A stretch of DNA of 64,000 nt from Streptomyces sp. 1331.2 (lineage in GTDB: Bacteria > Actinomycetota > Actinomycetes > Streptomycetales > Streptomycetaceae): NCBI RefSeq assembly GCF_900199205.1, contig NZ_OBMJ01000001.1:7185001-7249000 (forward strand), read 5' to 3'. Of this stretch, positions 6,658-14,332 are shown piece after piece (positions within the stretch are counted from its first letter, which is position 1; the number at the start of each line of letters is the position of its first letter). Below the pieces are notes generated by a model that saw only the letters and a program-made list of their open reading frames with translations, was not told the origin of the DNA and searched no databases. Both the position numbers and the translations under genes were made by a program.

Positions 6658-8042
6658 TTGAGAATTCTCATTGGAAACTCGGATGACGACCTCGTCTTCC
6701 CCCGGACGGACCACCGCGCCTGGGCCCAGCGGATCCTGTGGCTCGCCGGCGACGGCGACACGGTCGTCCTCCCGTGTGCACCCGACGCCGCGTTCCTCGG
6801 GCACCTGGCCGGGCTGACCGGCGTCGACCCCTCCTCGTTGGACATCCACGTGCCGCCCCCGGCAGGTTCGGCGACCGGTGCATCGACCCGCGCAGCCTCC
6901 TCGACGAGGCCTTCCTCGCCCGGGTGGCCGGCGGGCTCGGCGAGGTGACGGAGATCGTGGCGCTGTGGCCCTCCCCGTACGTGTCGCGGTTCGCCGCGCG
7001 ACTGGGCCTGTCCGACCGGTTCCCGGCGGCCGGGTTCTTCGCCCAGGACGGCGCCAACCTGACGAACAGCAAGGCGAACTTCCGGGCGCTGGCGGCCGCC
7101 TGCGGGGCGCCGACGGCGGCCGGCGAGGTCTGCCAGACCGCCGAGGAGGCGGTGTTCGCGATGACCGCGCTGCTGGACGACCCCGGCCGGTCCGGGGCGG
7201 TCATGGTGAAGCAGGCGCGCAACGCCGCCGCCTCCGGGAACGAGCTCGTGCTGCGCGACCACGACGGTGGCAGTGGCAGTGGCAGTGGCAGTGGCAGTGG
7301 CAGTGGCGGCGACGGCGACGGCAGCGACCGCGAGCCGGCGGTCGGCCACGCCGGCGCCCGCTACCTCCACCGGCTCGCGCCCGGCCCCGAGGGCGTACGG
7401 GACTACTGGGCGCAGCGGTGGGAATGGGCCTCGGCCGGAGGCAGCTCGGCGGTCGTGGTCGAGGAGTTCCAGCCGCGGGCCGAGACCGTGTACGCCGAGT
7501 TCGACGTCCGCGACGCGCAGGTCGATCTGCTCGCGGTGGGAGCCCTGGAGTACGTGGACCGCAGGCTCGCCAACGAGATCATCCCCTACCGTCCGATCGC
7601 CGACCCCGTCCGGGAGCGGCTGGTGGCGGCGGGCCGGAAGCTCGCCGAGACGTACCGGTCGATCGGCTACCGCGGGCCGCTGTCCGCCGACGCGGTGCTC
7701 ACCGAGGACGGGAACTTCGTCTTCACCGAGGTCAATGCGCGGGTGTCCGGCGCGACGCCGGTCTACTGGGCGATCGCCCAGGGCATCGTCGGCGTCGACA
7801 AGGAACCGCTGCGTTCCGTGGCGCAGTGCCTCGCGCCGGCGAGCTGGCGCATCGACGGAATCGCGGAATTCCTCCGGGTCTGCGACCGGATCGGCTGCCG
7901 CTACGACCCGGTGAGCCGGACCGGTGTCATCGTTTCGCTGCCGGTCGTGCCGATGGCGGTCATGTTCTGCATCGTCTACGAGCGCGAACGGGACCGCCGG
8001 GAAATCCACCGGAAACTGGAGCGGGAATTCCGGCGGGATTAA
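6658..8042 (+). CDS. PGM1-like ATP-grasp peptide ligase, frameshifted in this sequence
   Basis: Once a one-base shift at the five-C run 6856-6860 is corrected, this encodes about 461 residues. An N-terminal pre-ATP-grasp domain (start MRILIGNSDDD, later WPSPYVSRFAARLGL) is followed by an ATP-grasp fold with NSKANFRALAAACGAP, VMVKQARNAAASGNE, VVEEFQP and FTEVNARVSGATP. This matches ligases of the pheganomycin PGM1/resorcinomycin type, which join a guanidino acid to an amino acid or peptide. Six GGCAGT repeats (7269-7304) add a Gly-Ser run in the ATP-grasp part. Start TTG 6658, stop TAA 8040-8042. A sequencing error, a real mutation or rarer frameshifting could explain the break; all downstream motifs are intact. 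Confidence 0.8.
7269..7304 (+). repeat. GGCAGT microsatellite inside the ATP-grasp gene
   Basis: Six perfect copies of GGCAGT encode (Gly-Ser)6, followed by degenerate GGC/GAC repeats. The run stays in frame with the gene and falls in a surface-loop position between conserved blocks. Such tracts are prone to replication slippage. Confidence 0.95.
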
Positions 8043-8193
8043 CCCCCGGAGGCCGGACCGGGAAACCGGGCGGGAAGCCGGACAGGAAACCGGGTAGGGA
8101 AAGGAGGAAAGCGCAGACTTGGCCTCCGCTTTACCGGACTAAGGGTCGCCGTTCAGCCGCTCGAAGACCAGCCGAGGAAGAGAGAGAACTCCT

Positions 8194-9339
8194 TTGCAAC
8201 TGCACACCTACGACGATTTCACCCCGCTGCGCGAGATCATCGTCGGCTCGGCGGAGAACTACCTGTCGCACGACCGCGACGTCACCTTCGAGCTGTTCCA
8301 CCACGAGAACCTGACCGGGTTCCGCTCCGACTGGGCCTACCCCCGGCTGGCCGTCGCCGACGACCCCGCGGTGGAGAGCTGGCGCATCCGGCGGCGGTAC
8401 ACCGAGGAACTCCACGAGGACGTCGAGGCGTTGGCCGACACGCTGCGGCAGGCCGGCGTCCGGGTGCACCGCCCGCTGCCGCTGCCGCCGGACGCGGCCC
8501 CGATCGCAGGCCTGGGCTGGCAGGCCGCCCCCACCCCGGCCCTGAACATCCGGGACAACACCCTGATCCTCGGCGACGAGATCATCGAGACCCCGCCGGC
8601 CATCCGCTCCCGGTACCTGGAGACCAGGCTGCTCGCGCCGGTGTTCAGCCGCTACCACCGGGCCGGTGCCCGGTGGACGACCATGCCGCGCCCGGTCCTG
8701 ACCGACCTCTCCTTCGACCTCTCCTACGCGCGGCACGCCACCACCACGCTCGGCGGGCCGACCGAGCCGATCTCCGATCCCCAACCGTCGCCGTACGACG
8801 TCGGGTTCGAGATGATCCTGGACGGTGCCCAGGTGCTGCGGCTGGGCCGCGACCTGGTGGTCAACATCGCCACCGAGAACCACCGGATGGCGGTCGACTG
8901 GCTGGAGCGCCACGTGGAGGGCCGCTTCACCATCCACCGGGTGCACCGGATGGCGGACAACCACATCGACAGCATGCTGCTGGCCCTGCGGCCCGGCGTC
9001 TTCCTGGCCCGCCACGACGGCATCCGCGAACTGCTGCCCGAGCCGCTGCAGTCCTGGAAGTTCATCGTGCCGCCGGAACCGGACCCCGGCGCGTTCCCCA
9101 GCTACGACGAGCGCGACCTGGTCCTCACCAGCCCGTACATCGACCTCAACGTGCTGTCGCTCGACCCGGACACCGTCCTGGTCAACCAGGACTGCCCCGG
9201 ACTGCGCAAGACCCTCGACAGCGCGGGCTTCACCACGGTGCCGGTCCGGCACCGGCACCGGCGCCTGTTCGGGGGAGGATTCCACTGCTTCACGCTGGAC
9301 ACCCGGCGTGACGGGGGCCGCGAGGACTACCTCGGATGA
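8194..9339 (+). CDS. Amidinotransferase (glycine/inosamine-phosphate type)
   Basis: Moves an amidino group, usually from L-arginine, to a primary amine and so makes a guanidine. The 381-residue length and motifs match StrB1, SxtG, CyrA and AGAT: LDGAQVLRLGRD near the middle, MADNHIDSMLLALRPG with the catalytic His, and GGFHCFTLDTRR near the C terminus with nucleophile Cys365. The TTG start follows GAGGAAGAGAGAGAA. It lies 151 bases after the ATP-grasp ligase, and its stop overlaps a possible earlier start of the next gene. With the ligases it implies an alpha-guanidino acid building block; the acceptor amine is not known. Confidence 0.93.
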   Translation: MQLHTYDDFTPLREIIVGSAENYLSHDRDVTFELFHHENLTGFRSDWAYPRLAVADDPAVESWRIRRRYTEELHEDVEALADTLRQAGVRVHRPLPLPPDAAPIAGLGWQAAPTPALNIRDNTLILGDEIIETPPAIRSRYLETRLLAPVFSRYHRAGARWTTMPRPVLTDLSFDLSYARHATTTLGGPTEPISDPQPSPYDVGFEMILDGAQVLRLGRDLVVNIATENHRMAVDWLERHVEGRFTIHRVHRMADNHIDSMLLALRPGVFLARHDGIRELLPEPLQSWKFIVPPEPDPGAFPSYDERDLVLTSPYIDLNVLSLDPDTVLVNQDCPGLRKTLDSAGFTTVPVRHRHRRLFGGGFHCFTLDTRRDGGREDYLG

Positions 9340-9377
9340 CCGGGCACCCGACGCACCGTCGAACAGGGGAGAGCGCC

Positions 9378-10439
9378 ATGGAACTGCGGACCGTCGAACG
9401 CCCGGCCGGGGCCTTCCAGCAGTCGGTGGGCGCGGCGGAGATCCAGGCCGTCTGCGCACGGGTCTTCGGCCGCGACGCCCGGGTGGTCTCGGCCGTCGAA
9501 CTGGACGGCGGGATGTACAACAACACCTACCGGCTGACCGTCACCGGGCAGGACCGGCCGGTGGTGCTGCGCGTCGCGCCGGAGCCCGCCCGGCAGTTCC
9601 GGTCCGAGCGGCAGCTGATGCGCAACGAGTACGCCAGCCTGCCCTGGCTGTCGCCGATCGCCTCGCTGATGCCGAAGGTGATCGCGGCCGACTGGTCGCA
9701 CGAACTGATCGGCCGGGACTGGATGGTGCAGACCCTGCTCGACGGCGCGGCGGCCTTCGGCCCGCGCGGGCTCATCGCGTACCCGCGGGAGTCCTGGACG
9801 GGCTTCTTCCGCCGGCTCGGGGCCATCACCAGGCAGGTCCACGCCGTGCGCGGCCCGCACTTCGGGCCGGTGAACGGGCCCGGGTACGCGCGGTGGAGCC
9901 AGGCGGTCGCCGCGTCGCTGGCGGACATCGCAGCCGACCTGGACGGGGCCGGACTGGACTCGGCCGACCTGCGCAAGGTCGCCGCCGTCGCGGCCGAGCG
10001 CAGCGAGGTCCTGGACCGGATCACCGAACCCCGCCTGCTGGCCGGCGACCTGTGGATCGTGAACGTCATGCTCGTCGAGGACGCCCCCGAACCGACCGTC
10101 AGCGGAGTCCTCGACCTCGACCGCACCCTGTGGGGCGACCCGGCCGCGGACTGGACCATCCGGATGGCCCACGCCAAGCCCGGCACCGAGCGGGACGCGT
10201 TCTGGGACGCCGACGGGTACGGCGCTCCGGACGGTTCCGCCGAGGCGCAGTGGCGCGGGCGCGTCTACGAGGCGCGCCACCTCGGCGCGATCCGGCTGGA
10301 GCATCACCGGCTCGGGGACGTCGAGGGCGTGCAGGGCACCTACGAGGACATGGCAGCGATCCTCGGCGACCTGACGGGCGACCCGGCGGGCGACCTGTCT
10401 GGCGGCCTGTCTGGCGACCTGCCGGGCGGCCTGGGGTGA
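9378..10439 (+). CDS. APH-fold phosphotransferase-like protein
   Basis: A 353-residue protein of the aminoglycoside phosphotransferase/choline kinase fold. The catalytic loop reads AGDLWIVN (Asp and Asn kept; the usual leading His is Ala) and the metal motif is LDLDR. An N-terminal ATP lobe is recognisable (PVVLRVAPEP). It could phosphorylate a biosynthetic intermediate, protect the producer, or use the fold for acyl activation. The ATG at 9378 has AGGGGAGAG in front; an in-frame ATG at 9336 would overlap the amidinotransferase stop but lacks a good ribosome site. The C terminus is a degenerate GDL/GGL repeat from 10368. Confidence 0.8.
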   Translation: MELRTVERPAGAFQQSVGAAEIQAVCARVFGRDARVVSAVELDGGMYNNTYRLTVTGQDRPVVLRVAPEPARQFRSERQLMRNEYASLPWLSPIASLMPKVIAADWSHELIGRDWMVQTLLDGAAAFGPRGLIAYPRESWTGFFRRLGAITRQVHAVRGPHFGPVNGPGYARWSQAVAASLADIAADLDGAGLDSADLRKVAAVAAERSEVLDRITEPRLLAGDLWIVNVMLVEDAPEPTVSGVLDLDRTLWGDPAADWTIRMAHAKPGTERDAFWDADGYGAPDGSAEAQWRGRVYEARHLGAIRLEHHRLGDVEGVQGTYEDMAAILGDLTGDPAGDLSGGLSGDLPGGLG

Positions 10440-10444
10440 GGCCG

Positions 10445-11668
10445 ATGCGGATCGTGCTGCTGGGCGCCCGCGCCGAACCGCTGCCGGCACTCACCGCCGC
10501 GGGGCACCGCGTCACGGTGCTGCACGAGCCCTGGGAGGCGGGGCGCGCCGCCGCCCTGCGGGACCGGGTGACGGCGTGCGTCCAGGTCGACTCCTACGGC
10601 TCCACCGAGGCGATGCTCGCCGCGCTGGCCCGCACCGGTCCGGCCGAGGCGGACGCGGTGGCCACCATCGCCGAGTTCGCGGTCGTCCCGGCGGCGCTCC
10701 TCGGCGCCGCTCTGGGCGCCCGCGCGCTCGACCCCGACGTCGCCCTGCGCTGCCGGGACAAGGCGGTCCAGAAGGCCGCGTGGCGGGCGGCGGGCGTACC
10801 CACGGCGAACTGGGTGCTGGCCCCGCACACCGCGGCCGAACCGGAACGGGCCGTCGCCCTGGCCGTGGCGCAGGGGCTCACCGGGCCGCTGGTCGTCAAA
10901 CCGGTCAGCTCGGCGGGCACCCGCGGCTGTGCCGTCGCCCCGGACCTGCGCAGCCTGGCGAGCGTGATCCGGAACCTGGCCCGGGACGACGACAGCCTCG
11001 ACGACCTCGTGGTCGAGGAGTACAACCGGGGCGACGAGTGGCACTTCGACGGCGTGGTGCGCCGAGGCCGGCTGGAGGCCCTGCTGGTCTCGAAGTACCT
11101 GGCCCCGGTGATCGAGACCAGGGACGACCGTCCGATCGCGACCGCCACCTTCCCGCACCGGGCCCACCCGGGCCTCCAGCGGGAGGCCGCCGAACTCACC
11201 CTCGCCGCGCTGCGGGCGCTCGGGCTGACCGACGCCGCGTTCCACTTCGAGGCCTTCGGCGGCCCCGGCCGGTTCACCGCCGGGGAACTGGCGGCCAGGC
11301 CCGGCGGGAGCTGGATCAAGCACCTGGCCCGGCACGCGCTGGGCATCGACCTCTTCGGGGCATCGGTGCAGACGGTCACCGGCGACCCCACCGAGTTCCG
11401 GGCCACCACGGACCGCTCCTTCGGCTTCACCCACCTGCCCACCGTGCCCGGCCGGTGCAACCGGCTCGGGCCCGAGGACCTCCTCGCGATACCGGGAGTC
11501 CTGGAGGTGGAGCTGGGCGTCCCGTACGGCGAACCGCTGCCGGGCATGCGGGAGAGCGCCCTGGCCGGTGCGGGCCGGGCCCTGGTCGAGGCGGCGGACC
11601 GGGAGGCCTGCGAGGCGGTGCTCCGGGCGGTCGTGGCGCGGGCCCTGGAGGTCAGCGCCGGTGGGTGA
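10445..11668 (+). CDS. ATP-grasp carboxylate-amine ligase
   Basis: A 407-residue ATP-grasp enzyme with an N-terminal Rossmann-like lobe (MRIVLLGARAEPLPAL), DKAVQKAAWRAAGVPTANWV at the start of the ATP-grasp fold, LVVKPVSSAGTRGC as the ATP-binding strand, VVEEYNRGDEWHFDG, and an ELAARPGGSW metal-site stretch. Such proteins form amide or peptide bonds through an acyl-phosphate. It is unlike the PGM1-type ligase upstream and closer to the BacD/carbamoyl-phosphate-synthase-like group, so the cluster probably makes two different amide bonds. It starts five bases after the APH-like gene. Confidence 0.9.
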   Translation: MRIVLLGARAEPLPALTAAGHRVTVLHEPWEAGRAAALRDRVTACVQVDSYGSTEAMLAALARTGPAEADAVATIAEFAVVPAALLGAALGARALDPDVALRCRDKAVQKAAWRAAGVPTANWVLAPHTAAEPERAVALAVAQGLTGPLVVKPVSSAGTRGCAVAPDLRSLASVIRNLARDDDSLDDLVVEEYNRGDEWHFDGVVRRGRLEALLVSKYLAPVIETRDDRPIATATFPHRAHPGLQREAAELTLAALRALGLTDAAFHFEAFGGPGRFTAGELAARPGGSWIKHLARHALGIDLFGASVQTVTGDPTEFRATTDRSFGFTHLPTVPGRCNRLGPEDLLAIPGVLEVELGVPYGEPLPGMRESALAGAGRALVEAADREACEAVLRAVVARALEVSAGG

Positions 11669-11793
11669 GTCGTGGTCGGTCAGGCCGGTCGTGGTCGAGC
11701 GGGCCGTCGTGACCGAGGTGGTCCGACGTGGTCCGACGCGGTCGAGGAGGCCGTTCGTGTCGAGGAGAGCGGTCGTGGTGGAGGAGGTCCGAC
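11669..11793 (+). repeat. Degenerate GTCGTGGTCGAG-type repeats in an intergenic gap
   Basis: The 125 bases between the second ATP-grasp gene and the SGNH gene consist mostly of variants of GGTCGTGGTC and GGTCCGACG. The frame stays open, but the composition is repetitive and codes for nothing recognisable. The segment ends in the GAGGAGG ribosome site of the next gene. Confidence 0.6.
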
Positions 11794-13791
11794 GTGCGCA
11801 TCCTGGTCCTCGGTGACTCCAGCAGTGCGGGCATCGGCGCTCCGCAGGTCGTCCATCCGGGCCTGCTCGCGGAACGGCTGCGCGGCCGGCACCGGATCGA
11901 GAACCACGCCATCCCCGGATTCACCAGCGCCGACGCGGCCCGGTACTACCTGCAGACGCTGTCCCGGCAGCGCTGGGACGTCCTGATCGTCTACCTGGGC
12001 AACAACGAGGCGGCCCGGTCGGCGCGTTACAAGGGCGCGTACCACCGTCGGCGGGACCTGTTCCGACGAGCGCCCGAGCGCCCCGTACCGCAGCCGGTGG
12101 CCCGGATCCGGCCGCGCGAACAGCTGGTGCTGGCCGAGGAGGAGACCGCGCCGGCCATCGCCACCACCGTCCGGGACTTCCGCCGCAACCTGGAGGCCAT
12201 CACCGACCGCGCGCGGCAGCGGGGCACCCGGGTGATCCTGGTCAACCCGGTCGCCAACGAGCGGTTCCCTCCGGGGCTGATGGGCGCCCACGCCCCGTTC
12301 ACCAGGATCGTCGGCCTGGACTGGCGGGTGGCCGACCTCGCCACCGGCTCCGGGCCGGAGGCACGGGAGCTGCTCGCGGCCCTCGGCGCCCACGAGCGCG
12401 GCGACCTCGACACGGCCGGGCGCCGCTACCGGAAGGCGGCGACGACCGGCTCGTTCGTCCGGCCCATCGCCCTGAACAACCTCGCCGTCCTGCTCGACCG
12501 CCGGGGCGCCGCCGCCGAGGCCGCCGAGATCCTTCGGCGGACGGCGCAGGAACGGACCCCGCTCGGTGCGATCGCGGCCTACAACCTCAGCCGCATCCTG
12601 GCCCGCCGCGGCGACCACCGGGAGGCCGGCCACTACGCGCACCTCGCGCTCGAAGGGGACACGAACCTCTACCGGGTGAAGAGCGCCTACCGCGAGCAGA
12701 CGGCGGCCCTCGCGGCGGACCCGAACGTCGACGTCCTCGACCTGGCGGAGCTGCTGAAGCCCACCGACTTCGTCGACTACTGCCACCCGACCGCAGCGGG
12801 CCACCAGGTCATCGCGACCGCCCTCGCGACCCGGCTGGCCCCGTACGACACGGGCGAGGAGCCCGACGCCGGGTACGTCTGCGTCCACCCGAACCCGGAC
12901 GCCTTCTTCGACCTCGGCCCCGGCGTGGCCGACTACTACCGGATGGGCTTCGACGTCGATCCGCAGCAGGTGCGCAGCACCGCAGGGGAGTTGCTGCGCC
13001 GGGCGCGCGAGCTGGGCGGCGACCCGGTGGTCGGCACCGGCACCTGGCCCGTCCCCGACTCGGACCTCCAGGCTCAGGTCCTGGACACCCTGCGGCACGC
13101 GGCGCGGCACCCGTTGATCGCCTCCCTGGCGGACCTGGAACGCATGCCGCCGGCCCACGGATCCGAGATCGGCAGCTTTCCCGAGTTCTACGTCTCCCGG
13201 CTGCTGTGCGAGTTCGCGGCGGCCGCGGAGTCGAGCGGCACGGACGGACTGCCGGAGGAGGCGGCGGCTGCCTGGCCGTTGGACTCCGAGGTGCACCGGC
13301 AGCGGATCCTGTGGCGCGGGCCGGCCGGGCTGCCCGGTTCGCTCGGCGCACCCGGCTCGCCCGGCGAACCGGCCACCGACCGGGCGTACGGGCGGCGCAT
13401 CCTCGCCAAGGTCCGGGCCCGGCTCGCCGACCACACCGCCCTCTTCGCCGACACCCGGGCCGACCGGATCGCCACCATCCGGTACTGGTACCTGCGCGAG
13501 GCGTTCCGCTTCGGCACCCACTCCCGCCCCAGCATGCTGTACCCGGCGACGGACCTGGACGCCCTCGCCGAGGGCCTGTACACCGCGGTGCTCATCGCCC
13601 GTACCCACCGGGACGCGCAGGGTGAGGCCGGTGCCCTCGCGCTGCTCACCGGTCTGACCCGCCTGCGCGAGGTGCACGAACGCCACGCGGTGGCCCTGGT
13701 CGAGGCCGAGTTCACCGTGACCGGCGCGGCCGGGGCCGACTACGCGGCGGAGCTGGCCGGGCTGCGGGCGTCCCTGACCGCGGGCGGCTGA
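11794..13791 (+). CDS. Two-part SGNH hydrolase with TPR-like middle
   Basis: At 665 residues this is far longer than a plain SGNH enzyme. The SGNH core shows block I (VRILVLGDSSSAGIG, at the start), block III (YLGNNEAARS) and the DxxH dyad (DYCHPTAAGH, near 330). Between them a helical region around 190-290 (NNLAVLLDRRGAAAEAAEIL, NLSRILARRGDHREAGHYA) looks like two TPR repeats. A second half of about 300 residues has no recognised motif. The GTG at 11794 follows GAGGAGG; an upstream in-frame start would only add repeat sequence. It is the last gene of the rightward operon. It may acylate or deacylate the product; the substrate is unknown. Confidence 0.8.
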   Translation: MRILVLGDSSSAGIGAPQVVHPGLLAERLRGRHRIENHAIPGFTSADAARYYLQTLSRQRWDVLIVYLGNNEAARSARYKGAYHRRRDLFRRAPERPVPQPVARIRPREQLVLAEEETAPAIATTVRDFRRNLEAITDRARQRGTRVILVNPVANERFPPGLMGAHAPFTRIVGLDWRVADLATGSGPEARELLAALGAHERGDLDTAGRRYRKAATTGSFVRPIALNNLAVLLDRRGAAAEAAEILRRTAQERTPLGAIAAYNLSRILARRGDHREAGHYAHLALEGDTNLYRVKSAYREQTAALAADPNVDVLDLAELLKPTDFVDYCHPTAAGHQVIATALATRLAPYDTGEEPDAGYVCVHPNPDAFFDLGPGVADYYRMGFDVDPQQVRSTAGELLRRARELGGDPVVGTGTWPVPDSDLQAQVLDTLRHAARHPLIASLADLERMPPAHGSEIGSFPEFYVSRLLCEFAAAAESSGTDGLPEEAAAAWPLDSEVHRQRILWRGPAGLPGSLGAPGSPGEPATDRAYGRRILAKVRARLADHTALFADTRADRIATIRYWYLREAFRFGTHSRPSMLYPATDLDALAEGLYTAVLIARTHRDAQGEAGALALLTGLTRLREVHERHAVALVEAEFTVTGAAGADYAAELAGLRASLTAGG

Positions 13792-13887
13792 CGGTCCCCG
13801 GGGTGCGGCGGGAGGGGAGCGGGAGTTGGCTTGAGGTGTGGGGGGTCGAGCCCCGTGATGGGCGTGTGAGCGCGAAGGAGCAGGGCC

Positions 13888-14187
13888 ATGGCCGTGGTGA
13901 TGTCGATGCATTGGGCCGGGACGACCCCGGAGCAGTACGACGTGGTGCGTGACGCGGTGCGCTGGGAGGACGTCGCGCCGGCGGGTGGCCACCTGCACGT
14001 GGCCTGGTTCGACGGGGACGGCCTGAACGTGACCGACGTGTGGGAGTCCCAGCAGGCCTTCGAGGCCTTCTTCGCCGACCGGCTGGCACCCGAGATCGGG
14101 AAGGCGGGCATCACCGGTGAGCCGACGGTCGAGTTCCACCCGCTCCACCGGCGGTTCGTCGCCCCCGGCGTCAGCGGCGCGGCGTAG
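13888..14187 (+). CDS. Small dimeric alpha-beta barrel protein
   Basis: A 99-residue protein with the ferredoxin-like pattern of small ABM/EthD-type proteins: MAVVMSMHWAGTTPEQYD, then HLHVAWFDGDGLNVTDVWES, then AFEAFFADRLAPEIGKAGI. Its ribosome site AAGGAG is well placed. These proteins act as cofactor-free monooxygenases, isomerases or simple binding proteins, and nothing here decides between them. It lies alone, about 100 bases after the biosynthetic operon, and may or may not belong to it. Confidence 0.75.
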   Translation: MAVVMSMHWAGTTPEQYDVVRDAVRWEDVAPAGGHLHVAWFDGDGLNVTDVWESQQAFEAFFADRLAPEIGKAGITGEPTVEFHPLHRRFVAPGVSGAA

Positions 14188-14232
14188 TCCGGGGTGTCCG
14201 GGGCGGGCGGGGTGTCCGGGGCGGGCGGATGC

Positions 14233-14262
14233 TTGACAAACTCAACCTTTCATCCCTAGGGT
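14233..14262 (+). promoter_or_regulatory. Housekeeping-type promoter of the aldehyde dehydrogenase gene
   Basis: TTGACA at 14233-14238 and TAGGGT at 14257-14262 are separated by 18 bases, a good match to the Streptomyces HrdB consensus. Transcription would begin near 14269, about 60 bases before the chosen start codon. Confidence 0.65.
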
Positions 14263-14332
14263 CGCTATTGCTTCATGTGGTGAAAGTTCCATGTGTCAAG
14301 CGCCAATCACGCCTCAAGACCGCGAGAGCCTC

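Noticed and set aside
6856..6870. Programmed -1 frameshifting in the ATP-grasp gene
   Set aside because: The site G-CCC-CCG is not a good X-XXY-YYZ heptamer, and the next strong stem is not close. A missing base is simpler.
7269..7304. CRISPR-like or regulatory repeat
   Set aside because: It is a pure hexanucleotide tract with no spacers and in frame with the gene, so it is a coding microsatellite.
11728..11793. Earlier start for the SGNH protein
   Set aside because: It adds only Arg/Trp/Gly residues read from the intergenic repeat; GTG 11794 has a near-perfect GAGGAGG site and begins with the SGNH block.
1..13791. A saxitoxin-type cluster
   Set aside because: Carbamoyltransferase, amidinotransferase and SxtJ/K/L-like genes recall it, but no SxtA-type polyketide synthase, SxtU/SxtH/SxtT or cyclase genes are present, and the ATP-grasp ligases do not belong to that route.
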